A DNA stretch of 64,000 nucleotides from Carposina sasakii (Eukaryota; Arthropoda; Insecta; Lepidoptera; Carposinidae), in assembly GCA_014607495.2 (NCBI GenBank), contig CP053153.1, positions 5,022,001 through 5,086,000 of the forward strand, given 5' to 3'. Below, one piece after another: positions 34,913-48,085 of the stretch (the stretch's first letter is position 1; the number at the start of each line of letters is the position of its first letter). A model generated the notes under the pieces. That model searched no databases. It had not been told where the DNA came from and was given only the letters and a program-made list of their open reading frames with translations. The translations under genes and the position numbers were made by a program.

Positions 34913-35086
34913 AAAATAAAATACTAGCCAGTGTATTTTTTATTAAGAAATACCTCTTAATACAAAAAATGCAAATAAAATTATGTTACTACTTGCATGT
35001 TTCTGTTAATGTAAAAATTAAAGACTATTGCTAAACTTAGATAGCAAAATATGGGAAATTAAGGCAGTGGGCTGAAACTTTTATGA

Positions 35087-38000
35087 CAAAGGACCATGGG
35101 GGATTTTGTATGGACCCCGTCCCCACCCTACAACAGTCATAGGACACGTGTCAATTTGTTCATTGCGACCCAAAAAAGGATAAAGTACCTGTTTTAGTAG
35201 CAAAAACTATTGGGTTTATTTATAATAAAAAAAAACTTTTCGGTAAAAATATATTTATTTTTAAACCAAAATAATTTTTTTCACAAACAAATATGCTTAT
35301 TTCACATAAACAAGGACGATTCTATATAATAAAAAAAAATACTTGGTTCTCAAACTGAAAATCATTGAGTAGTAATAATAATGCTTAAATAATATAGGTA
35401 ACTATTAACTCATTATTACAGCCAAATCTAAAGTGTCAAGCTTGATGTGCTCTTGACTGCACTAATAATTACATTAAGTCGTCTATTACAATATTATCAA
35501 GCATTTGTGCTGGTGCATTAAAGTCAATATGACGCCCTAACCCCATGTACCATACAATGGATATTATGTGCGCACAACTTCCCACAGTGCGATTGCCTGT
35601 AAGGCAAGTGCAGTACCAATGAGCAATAGCATGTCTGTCAGTCAAATCCCGGTCTATTAAAATATAACTATAATAAATACGGGAACGGACATGGCGCGAC
35701 TGAATCCGTACTCTGACTAGCCAAACATTATTTAGCAGGATATTGCATCGCGGTAAATTGTTTAACTCGTTATCACGGTATAATTCTATATTATAAAGGC
35801 CATCGCGAAGGTGCTCGGCGCAGTAAGACTTGGCAAGCTTAATGTGATAGCTCCCTAGCGCGAAAAGAAACACTTCATCTTCAGATAAACGTGGGAAGTC
35901 TTCGAAGTTAGGAATATTTGCTTGCATGGCTTCAAAAGGCACTCTCTGTCTGTTAAGATTTTTCATATGCACATAATCATGCAAGTGATTGGACATGTTA
36001 ATTCTAGAATGAATTATATTTACAATCTCGGCGGCGAATCTGTTGTCAACAGCGACTCGATAATAAGCGTTTATTATGGCCGCTGCAATTTTAAAGTCAC
36101 AGAACATATGACTTAATGCACGATTAAAATACGTTTGACGCAACAACCTGAACCTATTCTTAAACTTGCCGTTGACCGCCTCAACAACCCATCTGCAAAT
36201 CGTAACCAATCGGGACTTATTTGCCTGTTCTGTTGTCAGTTGACTAGCGGTCCGGTCTTTTGTAGGTGGCATGTGGACTTCATAGCCACAAGACTGGATT
36301 ACACCAATGCTGTCTCTAAAGCCCCTATCAACTATAAAAACATCGCCACTGTTTAAAAACCAATGCAATGGATTTTCTTCATTCATTATTGACTGCATAA
36401 TGGTAGCATCAGATGTTGTAGCCCGGAATGGACCAAGTACGTCTATTATGTAGCCATCACTGCTCACAATTATAAAAGGTTTTAAAAGATTTCGAAACTT
36501 GGGATGGCTGTAAGATTGGCGCTGAAATAAAAAATTGGAGCTTTTTTCAATATATATGTACGTTCCATCTAATATCAAAATAGCTTTAGTATTTTGCTCA
36601 TCACCAAAAAACTCTTTAGGAATCAGTAAGTTTCTTTCTAGAACATTTTCTCTAGACAGATGATCTAGACCAAGATGTCTATTAACGAAATCTTGTGTCA
36701 AACATTCTCTCGCTATTTTTAAATGGTCTTCAAATGTTCGACGTGACATCCCAAACAATGTTGCTAACCTTTCATTGCTTTCACCAGTCCTTAATTTCGT
36801 CATATAGGCCCCAAGAACTCTCCGCGGATGTCTGTGTCTCTCAGCTAAGCTGGGTGTTTCCAATAGCATACTATTAAATTGCTCAATAGTTAGTCCAGTC
36901 CAAAAATGAAGCTCATGGGCATCCAATCCAGTCACGGAATCAAAGCTTAATCTAGGAGCATTCATGCCGCGAATTAACATTGTTGTCATGTCCGAAACAA
37001 GCTCAGCGTTGAAATAATTCGTCACGTTTACATTATCCAGTAATTCGTCCCAAATAATATTGGACAAATGATCTTGACACAGTCGTGTACTAGGTGGAAA
37101 ATATAAGCTGTAGTTACAAATGGCGAACAGTCTTATAGACGCGGGGATTCGCCTCAGATCCAGATTTCTGCAATGCCTATATAAACAGGTTCGCGAAGAA
37201 TTAGGAGCTCTTACATACTCAGGCACGAAGATTTCATTTGGTTGGGCGCCTTCAGCTGGATTGTTGACATCGACAACAACATTTTCGTCAGGAAGGTCTT
37301 GTCGATTGACATCATTGTTGGCTCTTTGCCAGCATCTGTGACATACAGCCATGATGTTATTGAAAATAACCTGGAATAAAAAAAAATACATTTAATATCC
37401 TATCACAATAAATAAAGATATCGTAGGACTAGGTTGCAGTGCACACAGAATATCTACTTTCTTACGACGATGATATAATGCACACCCTACGTTATATTAT
37501 TTTTACAATGATTATTGTAACTCATCGTAAGCACTGTTAGACAAAGAAAAAAATAACATTACTTACTAACCTCTATTAGTCCATTTTGATAAATATAGTC
37601 AGCCACCGCTGGTGAACTTTGTGGCAAAGTATCTTCCAAAATGTGTCTTCTCTGCCTTAGGACAGAACGCGGAAACATAACACATCGGCGTCCTGTATCC
37701 ATAATTGTGCCAAAATGTTCTCAAAATCAAAGTCCTTTAACGTGCCAAGGTCAATCACAAAGATATTCTCACAGTCCGGTAAACAAGCAAGGGTCGTTGT
37801 GCGTCGTAAACAAGCCGATAATGATAACCACGTGCGTAGCGAATAACAAACGAGTGACGACTGCGACTACCTGGCTGGTCGGTGCGTGTGCGGCGATACC
37901 TGAGGGTTGAGGGAGGCAGGGGAGGGGTAGGAGACGCAGGACCTCTGTGCATGTCTCGACAAGCCCAAATCGGTTTCCTGTACCTACGCTATTAGCGTAG

Positions 38001-38193
38001 GTATAATTATTTTATGCGCAATCTAATTAAAAAGGAAAAAAATATATAAAACAACAATGTATCATTAAACCTAAACCCCACGTATTTGAAGTACGTCGCC
38101 ATAATAAAAAAATGTCTATCCTACTAGATGCTTCAAATGACACTTATTTCAAATCTGTTGGATGGTGGGGACATTTCTTCCCAAAGTCCTTTG
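35087..38193 (-). mobile_element. DNA transposon with DDE transposase, probable ISL2EU/Harbinger-related
   Basis: The transposase gene is bracketed by imperfect inverted termini. CAAAGGAC at 35087-35094 and GTCCCCACCCTACAACAG at 35119-35136 correspond, inverted, to 38186-38193 and 38155-38172 (16 of 18 matches in the longer block). The exact ends and target duplication are unclear. The right flank has a small palindrome around ACCTACGCTATTAGCGTAGGT (37982-38002). The interior is uninterrupted apart from one short intron, so it may be a recent or maintained copy. Confidence 0.65.
35469..37702 (-). CDS. Two-exon DDE transposase with THAP-like and SWIM zinc fingers
   Basis: Exon 2 (35469-37370) follows a T-rich tract and CAG acceptor. 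Exon 1 (37571-37702) starts with ATG, has 44 codons and ends at an AG|GTTAGTAAGT donor. Both are in phase 0, giving a 677-aa protein with a 200-bp intron. Residue numbers from here on count from an upstream in-frame ATG at 37391; subtract 7 and add 44 for the spliced protein. A C2CH arrangement (C69, C74, C105, H108) resembles a THAP finger. A helix-turn-helix (RLATLFGMSRRTFEDHLKIA, 208-227) precedes the DDE core: LILDGTYIYIE (D275), IVDRGFRDS (D355) and WVVEAVNGKFKNR (E404). The C-terminus has a SWIM finger (C594, C596, C606, H608). The DDE_Tnp_4 type core fits the Harbinger/ISL2EU groups; the SWIM finger is better known from MULE transposases. It could be a live transposase or a domesticated gene. 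Confidence 0.85.
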
Positions 38194-38209
38194 CTGGCTA
38201 GATAATACA

Positions 38210-40945
38210 TACGGCTGGCAAAAAATTATTACACACAGGTAGAGCAGGAAACGAAATTTGTGTCAAAATTTTTGCACAACTTTATTTAGCTCCATATCTA
38301 CGAATAATTAATTATTATATATCCGTTACCGCTTGTGTCTGAGACCACGCCGCAGCATCCCATCGGCCGCTTATCAACCGACGACACGCGGCTGCCCGAG
38401 GATTTGACGAGATGCACGCCTATTATGCTGACCGTACCATTTTATCAAACATCTTTATGGACCTACGTACAAGGATTGCTAATTATTTTAGTATAAAATT
38501 GTGAAAACTATGTAGGTCTGAATTGTCAGGTCTGGATTCCCAAAAAGTGTAGTCTAAATCAGCAAGATCAGTCACAAGTTGCTTATTTCATATTGACCCT
38601 TAAAATGATGTATCAAGTCCACTCTTACGATATGGACGTATAGAAGAAGCCGTAGGTAGGTACTTATATACTTAAAATAAAATTGAATACTGACATAAAC
38701 AGTTAAGTAGTTAACAAGTCTAATTTCTAAATAAAGCAAACCAAAATACTTCAAATTTAACGTAAATATATTTCGAACGTGACTATAGATTTTAACTATT
38801 ATCACAATATTAACTTATACAAGGTCGATAAGGAATTCCCCTGGTCCCCTTTAGAAAGGGATGATTGATGCTCCCACACGCCACCTACATTCCGTTTTCC
38901 AATTTAAGATAGGTAGGTACTTTCCGAGTGAAAATAATAAATAAATGTAATTAAAACGTCAGTCATAGCGAAATAAAGCTTGCATCCAGGGAGACAATGA
39001 AGCTTTCTTTTGGCCAATTAATTTCATTATTAAGAGATCGAGCTCAAATTCGCAAATTTCAGAATATATATAGGTATACACCTACAATTCTAAAAAACAA
39101 TCTGCTGTCTAATACTCATATACTCAATCACTGACCGTAGAAAATAACTTGGAGATCGGTTTAGTGTATTTACTGATATTTTTTGAGATTTATTTTAAAG
39201 TAACCATGGCATGTGGCGTAAATACCAGCATATCATGGCACTGTAACCGTGGTTATCTTAAAAGCTTGACAATAATCATCATGCCACTTAGATCCTATCT
39301 TTGTTCCGATATTATGGCCCCAGCTAGGGTGAAAACTTTTCCTATTAAATCACTGGATGAGGATTTTTTTAAAGAGTACAAGGAGTTCAACTTCTACTCT
39401 AGAATTTCCCTCTGACTAAGAAAAGATTTCTCTTGTGAACCCTGCTCTAAGTGTGTAGGCTGTCACACGTATTCTGGTGTCATAATCATAAAGCAATGTT
39501 GTTCTTACTCTCAAGGTTTATTTTTACCAGAACCTATCTGGTTGTTACGAAGGGGTTAATTAAGTCCTAAGCGAACCGGTTTTGATTTAGCTCTTAGCTA
39601 ATATTTAATTATATTCTCTTTTATCCGATGGAAAACCATCTTTAGATTCCAAAGGGATATGGACTGGCATAATGATGAAGGAGATCTCGAGACGCTTCAT
39701 TCGCGGAAACAGAAAATAAATAAAGTTTATGAAAATAATTCAAGTGTAGGTAGGTATTCTATAAATTAAGTAAGAACCTTGTTATCTTAAATTAACTTTG
39801 GGCAGATTTGGTAAAAACCTTTCAAATATATATTTAGAAAATAAATTTTATTTCCCTGATAACTTTTTCAGGGTAATTAGGACAGCTCTGTCTACATTTT
39901 ATCGGCATAATTTCCTTGTAGTCAAAATGAGTTCGTATAAAAGTAAATAAAAGGCAGATAAAAGGTCTGTATATTCACCACAAGGGAGACGCTAGGGGAT
40001 CGCGTGCTACGGTATTTATTTGTTTGTTCGCGTTCGGTTGTGTTCGTTCGTATAAGTTCTTATGTCCCTGTGGAGTTTAAGCTTAGTACTGAATTATGAA
40101 GCTGAATCTACAAGATTGGAAACAGTATGAATGATATAATAATGTAGGTACTTACAGAAAATTACCTATATAACAAAAGAAATTCTTTGTTGCACTTTTA
40201 GTAAAACGTGAAATAAAATTATTCCGTAACCCTAGTTAACTGGAATAGAATAATATAATATGTTTCTTAACTTATCCCGAGACTATATGAATAACTGTGA
40301 TTTTGATATAGGCATATTTTGGTTTTATGACGCTACTCCTGACTTTGCTTGTATTTTTACATTTTAGTCCTATTGATTTTTATGTTGCTATTTTTATGTT
40401 TTTATCTTCATAAATATATTAATCACGTTATTGCCGTCACCTTTTCAAGTTAGGTAACTAAAGTTACATAACGTATACGAGCAGTAGCGCCACAATAGAA
40501 CACTTCATAGACCTGTAAGCTATCTCTTGGGAAATATCCCAAAACATTGTTTTTATGAATACCTAACGTCCTGAAACTGTCTTCTAAACTAGTTTTGTTA
40601 CGGGTTACTCGTGCATGGTGTGACGTTGTTATACGTTGTCACGGAATACCTAATATACCTACGGAGTGTGGTAATGAAATAAAGCCGTATTTCCATTTGA
40701 GTCAATTGCGTGTCACTTGAGTGAAACTTTTTCATTCAACGGATACCATAATATTGCAGTACTTAGCATATGCCCATTTATACTTCTGAAGGTACACTGT
40801 TTCTTAGTCTAGATTTGCACTTAGAAACTTTTCAAGTATTTTAGCTATTATCTCATGTGAGTTTAGATTCGTACTATTAGATTCGTACGTAAGTATACTA
40901 ACTAGGTCCTTTTAATTCCGTGAATACAACCATTTTTTCTATAAC
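38210..40945. other. No gene seen
   Basis: AT-rich sequence with only short, domain-free open frames (for example 39149-39415). No RNA gene or mobile element recognised. Confidence 0.5.
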
Positions 40946-41060
40946 TGTTTAAGCACGGTATGCGAGAGGTCGTGAGTTCAAGTCTCACTCGGGTGAATTT
41001 GTTTTTCATTTCTTAATAACATTTATAATATAACTGTTTGATTAATATCTAAATAGATAA
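40946..41060 (+). repeat. tRNA-related SINE-like fragment (3' half of tRNA head)
   Basis: AAGCACGGTATGCGAGAGGT followed by CGTGAGTTCAAGTCTCACTC contains a T-arm-like stem GTGAG/CTCAC with a 7-nt loop and a box-B-like GAGTTCAAGTC. It matches the minus-strand sequence at 46262-46366, but the box A half is missing here. An AT-rich tail follows. Confidence 0.6.
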
Positions 41061-44000
41061 TAAATTAATGTTATCTTCTTATTTCAGGTACACATCCATT
41101 ATACCAGACAGTCTATCGTAAGTCCCGCCACTCGACGATTCAATATCTCGCATTCTCCATAATTCATCACCAGCCTAATATTATGAACCCCAATCTATTA
41201 TCTCTAAGCGATTTCGCACCAAATGAATATTCATTTAGAAGTAATGCCACCCCAAAATGGCATTACGAGAAAAAAAAAACGTTTCGGAAAACTCATTTAA
41301 ATTTTTGATTGTGAACGGCTCCGATAAGTGGTGGCGAAATCGAAAGGGCAATACTTTCGATTTCGATTTTGTAATTGTCTTCAAATGAAATACTTTTTAT
41401 GTGAAATAACGTCTCTTAAAGTCTTTTTGTTTTAAAGTCTTGTGTTTCATCGTATTGTGACCATATCATAAAATAGCCCTGTTTTAGTCAGGTCAGATTC
41501 ATCGACCTATTATGTCATGTACCTATATACCAGATTTGGCCATGACATGGATTTGACTATTTTGCTGAAGAATTGTATATTCCCATAATTATTAAATCAA
41601 TTGATGAAATAATACGATGTAAAATAATATCGCCAAGTCAACGTACAATATAATTTACGTGTGTAGACCAAGACTTAAGATTGTAGTCGATTTTGTTCTG
41701 CGCGTGCTGAGCATTTCGTTTATTTTTCTTTCATTCATGTTCTATGACAAAGGATTGAAACTCTTTGACGGCGGCTGTTATTGTAAACCATGTTTCAACG
41801 ACCGGTTGCATGTTTTTTACAGAAGGGTTTTAAACGGTAGCGTATGTAGGAGTGCTTAAGACATCCTCTACACTCTCTTTGACGTTTGGTAAAAAGTGAG
41901 CGAGACTCCTTGGGACCTTAGAGGTATAATTCACACAGTCAATATATTGACGGCCAGAAATGTGAAAGCCTTACAATTTCAGAGGAGATAATTTAGCTTC
42001 TATTGCTTCACCCTCTTACCAAATCAGGAATGTTTGGGTTACCTATAATTAGTATTCACTTATACATGGCTCGTAGAATTTAACAAAACAATGATATTAC
42101 ATCACAAAACATAAAGACCCAGTGTTAAACGAAATTTTAATAAAACATCAATATGCGAGAGAACAAACCATCCATTTATCCCTTGTTTCAATGGCCGAAA
42201 CGTCTGCTCACGTCGCCGCTCCGATGACGAATGGCTAAATATCGCGCAAAAAGGTCCACTTGTGTCATTAGTGCGGGTAGATTGTAACGAGGGAAAGTTT
42301 GCGAGGAACATTCTTCATATCGCGGCCCATTGCCCTGTTAGGGTTCCGTTCTCTAACGACTATCCCTTCCATTATCTCGCTTTTCCAGGAACTATCTTTG
42401 GTATTAAAACTGCTAAGCTGAGCTTATTGAATTTTATGTCATTTTATGAAGGACCCTTTGCTTTTGAATCGGGACCGCGGTTACTGGTCGACATGTTGGT
42501 TATGGCTCTTATGCTTCACTGAAAAATAAGGGGTTGTAGGTCTCTTTTCATAGATAGGCTTTTAAATGATGTATTTATTAGGACATGCCTTAATTTTTTA
42601 AATAGTGTTCATTTTTTAATTCGATTCTGCAATAATTTTCGTTATTTTTTACAATAATAGAAAAATAGAGCTTGTTTGTAAACCAGAACCAGCTTAACAA
42701 ATAATTTGAGAAACTATACTTATGTACCTACTTCTTATTGCTAAGATAGTGTAAGATTTAGTTTGGTTTTCGGAGAAACCAATGACGAAATAATATGGTC
42801 GATTCCAGCAGTCACATTTGAACCTAAACGTAAAATTAGTCCTACCTGTCCTTTTCTCTCTCAGCCATTTATGTTAAGAACGGAGAGAGATAGACCTGAT
42901 TACCTACTTAAGATATGTCATATTAGTATTGGCGAGAAGTCTTTGTTACTCAGAATCTCTATGTAAAATCGATTATAAGGACACCGGTAGATAAAACTAC
43001 TATGACGTCTTGAAAAAATTTGTATTTATATTCGATATTTGTTTAAAAATAGACGCTCAATACTCAACCTATCATTATTATAATACCTATTTGAGTTTCA
43101 GGTTTCAAAAGCATTTTTGTTTCGACCATAACGTGTATTAAATTCAAGGTTAGTTAATTCTATTCAAGCTGTCAAGTATTTTTTTTTATCTTTTAGAGAA
43201 TATTATATACATATACGTGCCTTCTGTCTTATCTACATAATATTCTCAACAAAAAATCCATTCATACTTGTAAGTACTAGTTAGTTGAAAATTGTCTTTA
43301 TTTTTGTACGACATGATAAATTGATGTGCTCATTTGAAAGGCCTAATTGTAGTTAATAGCCATAATATACTTCCATTAATCTACAGAAATATAATAAATA
43401 AACTTATTGAAAACCCGTACTAACCTAAATCCCATTCAAAAGAGTAATTTATTCTTCAAAAAGTATTTCGAGGACATTCAATAAATCCTCTCACCTTTGA
43501 ATAGGGGCGAGTGGGCAAAAGGGTCCAACCACTTAAAGAAAATCACATAATTGAAGAACAGTAAACCATGCGTAAAGTGGGACCGACCGACCCTTGGATA
43601 TAATTTTTGAGTTGTCAAAATGCGTGCGCAAAGCGAAGGTCGGGTGACGACGGGTCGCGCCATTGACATCAAATACGAGTCACATTCCATTGATGCTTGT
43701 TTAATGACCTGTCAAAAAGAAAGAAAAAATTAAGGATTATCCGTCAGTTTTTCGTAGGCTACTCAACTGTTGACTGTAGATTGAACTGTCACTTTACTAG
43801 TGTACATAACCAAGTGTCAACTTCCTTAAAAAACCCTGCTTCAAGACGCCCGCCATTATTAGTACCTACTGTGCTGCACACTAAAAATTGTTAGACGTCT
43901 GTTACATAAACACAAAACTCAACATATCTATAACATCTCATATCGATGATAAAGACTTCTTGAGCTTTGAATTCCCCTAATGCTACGAATTTGGGTCACC

Positions 44001-45341
44001 TCTAAAACAGGCACGCATAATTTGCCTTTGAATCCTTATAAATACTGTATTTTTAACATAAACTACTTATATTGACGAATGGAACACTTTAGAAATTGGT
44101 AATATGTACATGGAAATTTATCATTAAACTGATAGGTTTTAAAAATATTTTAAAGTAAATTGAATAGACTTAGCGCTGCTTTTGCATATGAGTAACTTTC
44201 TTAAATGTTAAAACGACTGTAGAGTAGGTACAGCAAAACATATTGTTAGATGTATTTCTGAACAAATATTGTCTTATAAGCGTCACAAACGAATTGTATC
44301 TAAGTCATAGTCAATTGGAACCAATGAATTTGACCTCGTCGATATAGTATAGGGGACATATACCTACTTAGACCACGTCATCCATCCTGTACACTAGTAT
44401 CAAAGGAATATCTAACTTATAACCATAACATACGGTTCAAGACATGCGCAAAGCAGAATGAATCGTACTTATGCTTGTGCCAAGTTTACGTGCGTTTGGT
44501 GCTAACAATTTTTACCCTTATTACGGGGTATGATGTTGTAGCTATCTGTAAATGCTGAATTTAGGTAGTTAGTTACATTTTCCGGTTTGATGGAACATAA
44601 TTTGAGACTTTAGTTCGTATATGTAAACTGTGTACGTTTTTATTTCGTGTAAAAAGAAACAAAGGAGATATTACCATAAACTGCCGTCAAATCAAACAGT
44701 AGCCTTTTACTATTTATATTAAGGTCTCATAAAATAAAGCGACGCGACGTTCCGTTCTAGGCCCTAGAATTTAGGCGTCATCATAGTTTTCGGATAATAA
44801 TATTTAGGTACCTACTACACATAGTTACCATATGTTTGCAAACAGTTATTTAATTCTGTAAATACTTCAGGAAGACTGGACGTAAAATAGCTTTACTCTA
44901 CTATATATATTCTCATTCACGAAGTCCCGCATATTAGAATGGAATAAAATAAAATAAATGAATTATTGACAACTTATAATGACACTAGCGCCTATGTATG
45001 AGAACTTTATTATATAAATGAAGCGATTGGGTGAAACCTGCACATATAGGTAATACGAAAGAACTGTATCAATTACGATACGATACGGCCACATGATTTT
45101 TTCGACACGTTACAAGCTCGCTAATGTGCTATGAGGGGCAATAAAAGGAGAACCTTTTGTATATTGTGTTCGATATCATAGGTTCATTACAGTTTTCTAA
45201 GAAAAATTACAGTTCGGTAAGTAAATTTAAGTAGGTAATCAAGAACTTGTGAAGACCTTAATGTCACTATATTGTTGTTATTAATATGTTTTTATCTGTT
45301 AGTCTCCCTAATATGTACTCAATAAATAAATAAACTCTTAT
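41061..45341. other. No gene seen; family H repeat near 42770-42965
   Basis: The family H copy shares 'atggtcgattc', 'cagtcacattt', 'aacctaaac' and 'cctacctgt' with 14130-14260. A 24-bp hairpin TAATGCCA/TGGCATTA lies at 41243-41266. Open frames here (41659-41859, 42262-42522, 43478-43690) are short and lack domains. No host exon could be defended. Confidence 0.45.
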
Positions 45342-45352
45342 ATTGTCTAGTT

Positions 45353-45517
45353 TAGCGTGGGAAGGCCACCCGCGAGGTGGGCGGACGACCTGGCAAAGGT
45401 CGCGGGCGTCGGTTGGATGCAGGCGGCTTCCGACCGGTCGGAGTGGAGGTTGTTGGGGGAGGCCTATTTCCAACAGTGAACTTCTCAGGGCTGTAAATGA
45501 TGATGATGATGATGATG
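45353..45517 (+). mobile_element. RTE-type LINE, 5'-truncated, with target duplication
   Basis: Encodes the C-terminus of the RTE protein in one frame: GRPPARWADDLAKVAG then SEWRLLGEAYFQQ and a stop, followed by a short 3' UTR and a (GAT)n tail. Flanked by an 11-bp duplication ATTGTCTAGTT at 45342-45352 and 45518-45528. Only about 40 codons remain. The GRPxxRWxDDL and LGEAYxQQ signatures are those of lepidopteran RTE-like LINEs as I know them. Confidence 0.85.
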
Positions 45518-45528
45518 ATTGTCTAGTT

Positions 45529-46261
45529 ATTAGCTCCATGGGTGTGTCGCATAACTGTGCTTTGAGATATCTTGTTATTGCGAAGTTCATGCTACGGGCG
45601 CAGTTTTTGCTTCCATACCCACCTATGATCTGGTTGTCGTATTATCCTGCTCATTTTACAAAGGTTTAAATAATGGATAAATTAATGTGCATAATACATG
45701 TATAGTCTCTGTTTTTGGAAGGAAGAAAAAGAAAACACCTATTTGATGTCGAGTACCGTGTTACAAGGGAAATACAGGGCTCCTTTTGTATCATTAACTT
45801 ATCTGTGGCTACAAGTATATATTAAAATACACTTCACATATTGTGATATTATAAGTAAAGTAATATATAACTGTAGAGGCGGCGGCGTAGTGTGATCGAC
45901 AAGCCAACGATTCGGCACAATACACCGTAATCAAACTTCGACGAACTTTGCTCTTGCGCTTGTTTGGACTTTGCGTCGACGACGGTTTCAGGCAAATTTC
46001 TACTAATATATGCGATAAATAATGCTTTATTAACTGCGCGATTGTTATATATATAATATATATAAGTATAATAATTTAATGAAATATGATTTGGTGTTAT
46101 TGAAGTTATTGTCCTCCAGTGTAAAGATATTTTATGAAGTCTCACCTCTATGTTAGGATGCGGACTGCCCTAAAAATTGCATTTGAAATGTATAGGTACG
46201 GGTATATGTGTATTTACGCTATTTAAAATTTGTTCCGTGATACTTAGATTATTTATAAAAT
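45529..46261. other. No gene seen
   Basis: Contains GGCGGCGTAGTGTGATCGAC around 45882-45902 and a TATA-rich run near 46050, but no supported gene. Confidence 0.45.
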
Positions 46262-46366
46262 ATTAATTAGAAAATGAGAAAATTCTTCATCCGAGTGAGA
46301 TTGAACTCACGACCACTCGCAAACCGTGCTTTCGCTCTAACCAACTGAGCTATCGGGTCAAATAAC
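46262..46366 (-). repeat. tRNA-derived SINE-like element with both promoter boxes
   Basis: In minus orientation: GACCCGATAGCTCAGTTGG (box A), TTAGAGC, then AAGCACGGTTTGCGAGTGGT and CGTGAGTTCAATCTCAC (box B, T-arm-like), followed by an A/T-rich tail. The D arm and T arm are recognisable but the anticodon and acceptor stems do not pair properly, so it is not a working tRNA. It is flanked by an inverted word (AATTCGTCATCCGAGT outside and ACTCGGATGAAGAATT inside). Confidence 0.65.
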
Positions 46367-47924
46367 TCGGATGACGAATTTTACCATCTCTTTTTAAATT
46401 ACATTATTGGCAACGTTAGATTATTTGCTCCTTGTGAAATAATAGATTTGAAACTCATTTTAAAATTTTAATCAAGAATAACCTAATCTACCTTTCTAAT
46501 CAGGAATATGAGCTCTAAGGTCTGGTAGACTCGTGGGTATACACATGGAGGTAGGTGACTGTACCTAACTATTGTTGCCCACTCACACTATTCTCGATGT
46601 GAGGGGAATCTTAAGTAGCTGGTACTACGGTTACGATCATTCAATTTGGAAGATTCAAGGTTGAAATGCTTATTATTTACTTGAGTATTTTTGTTTTCAT
46701 GCATTTCATGATTTTGGGTGTTCTTGTAGGCTGATCGCTTATCTTGCAAAAGCAAAGCAGTAGTAATGCGACAGCGAAAATTGTAAAGGTGTATTGGCGT
46801 TGAAATGTCCAATTTCTTTGAGATTTAGGATACGAATTAGTTATACAAGCAATAAGTGAATATTTTTCCATTTTTGCCATCGCATTACTTGGTTTTAGTC
46901 AAAGCGAAACTACTGTTGATGTACTCGTAATGTTTGTACACACTAATATCCAATTACTATTAGATAGTATTTTCAGTATTTAACTATCATATTTTTCGAA
47001 ATCGACAGTCCCACAAGTCGCGAAGAGCATTTGTGTCGAACGTACTCCGTTTTCATTTTCAATCGGGTTCGATAAATCATAGTACGGGCTTCCATTGCAT
47101 TTCTTTGAAATGTAACTGAATGGAACTAACCAATTTGTAGCAAACCCGCCATGGCTTTTAGTAAAACTCTAAATTCTATTTCTACTGCAGCGGTGCTGAA
47201 TTTGTGGAGTCGATATTTTTGTGTTTTATTTCTAACTTTGTTTCTGGAATTGGGTTTAATTAAGGTTTTGTTATTGTTTTTTCCCCAAGGGTCTGTTTTA
47301 GTTTCAATAACTTTATTTCTGTGGTTTTACTATTTTTTATATTTAACATCTAAGTAAAACCTATTCCACGTTTTTTGAATTTGAATTTCCTTTTTTCCAA
47401 TTTTATAAATCAACTTGGACATTTCCCTTTTAACGTACTTAGCTTATATACGAGTATATTAGCCACAAAATTTATTTGAGATTTATGGTAAGATTTGGGT
47501 TTAAAATGGTAATGAAATGTATACCATGCAATAAACGCCACGTTACCATTTTTCAAACGGGTTATCGTCATTTACTATATGGCATTATTTACTATATGGC
47601 TATATTATATACTATATTTAGTATATGGCATTATTTACTATATGGCTTTCACAATAATCTGAATATTCTGAATAAGACATTATCTTGTTATCAGATTATA
47701 GTTAATACGTTGTTAAATCTGTGAATAGGGTTGTGCAAAGTTTGTTAACTTTACTGTTGAAATTCTTAGATGTATTTTGCCAAATACACTCAAGTAAGTA
47801 TACGATATATACGACACACTCGTTATAAATAATATGATATTTAATTTTATGAAGCATCCAAGAACTTGTACTTAAATGCACAGAATTTTTGCAGCATGAA
47901 ATGTTATTAGGTGCAGCATGAATT
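46367..47924. other. No gene seen; short AT-rich tandem repeat inside
   Basis: Nothing supported apart from the tandem repeat at 47572-47650. Short frames at 46588-46880 and 47151-47357 have no domain signature. Confidence 0.5.
47572..47650. repeat. Short tandem repeat, ATTTACTATATGGC unit
   Basis: The 14-bp word ATTTACTATATGGC occurs four times between 47571 and 47647, with a partial palindromic spacer in the middle (TATATACTATATTTAGTATA). Confidence 0.8.
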
Positions 47925-48085
47925 AGGTACATGTCGTAAGAGTCGGGCACTCTCTCAGGCAATAAGCTAGAAACTTGTCTCTGATCAATATCATCTATCC
48001 TTGCGCTAAACGTGGCTGTGCTAACACCCTTATGATCTTGCAGTTCTAGCTACCCCATTTCGGGAACACAGCCGGGAATTACAGG
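47925..48085 (+). repeat. Interspersed repeat family G copy
   Basis: Plus-strand mirror of 4225-4420: CTCTCAGGCAATAAGCTAG, CTTGTCTCTGATCAATATCA and ACACAGCCG in matching order. Diverged and non-coding. Confidence 0.55.

Noticed and set aside
45343..45669. 108-codon frame ending in an Asp-rich run
   Set aside because: The aspartates come from the (GAT)n tail of the RTE LINE; the real frame is a different one with GRPPARWADDL and LGEAYFQQ.
46290..46362. A tRNA gene on the minus strand
   Set aside because: D and T arms are visible but the acceptor stem has several mismatches and no clear anticodon stem; a second truncated copy at 40946 points to a SINE.
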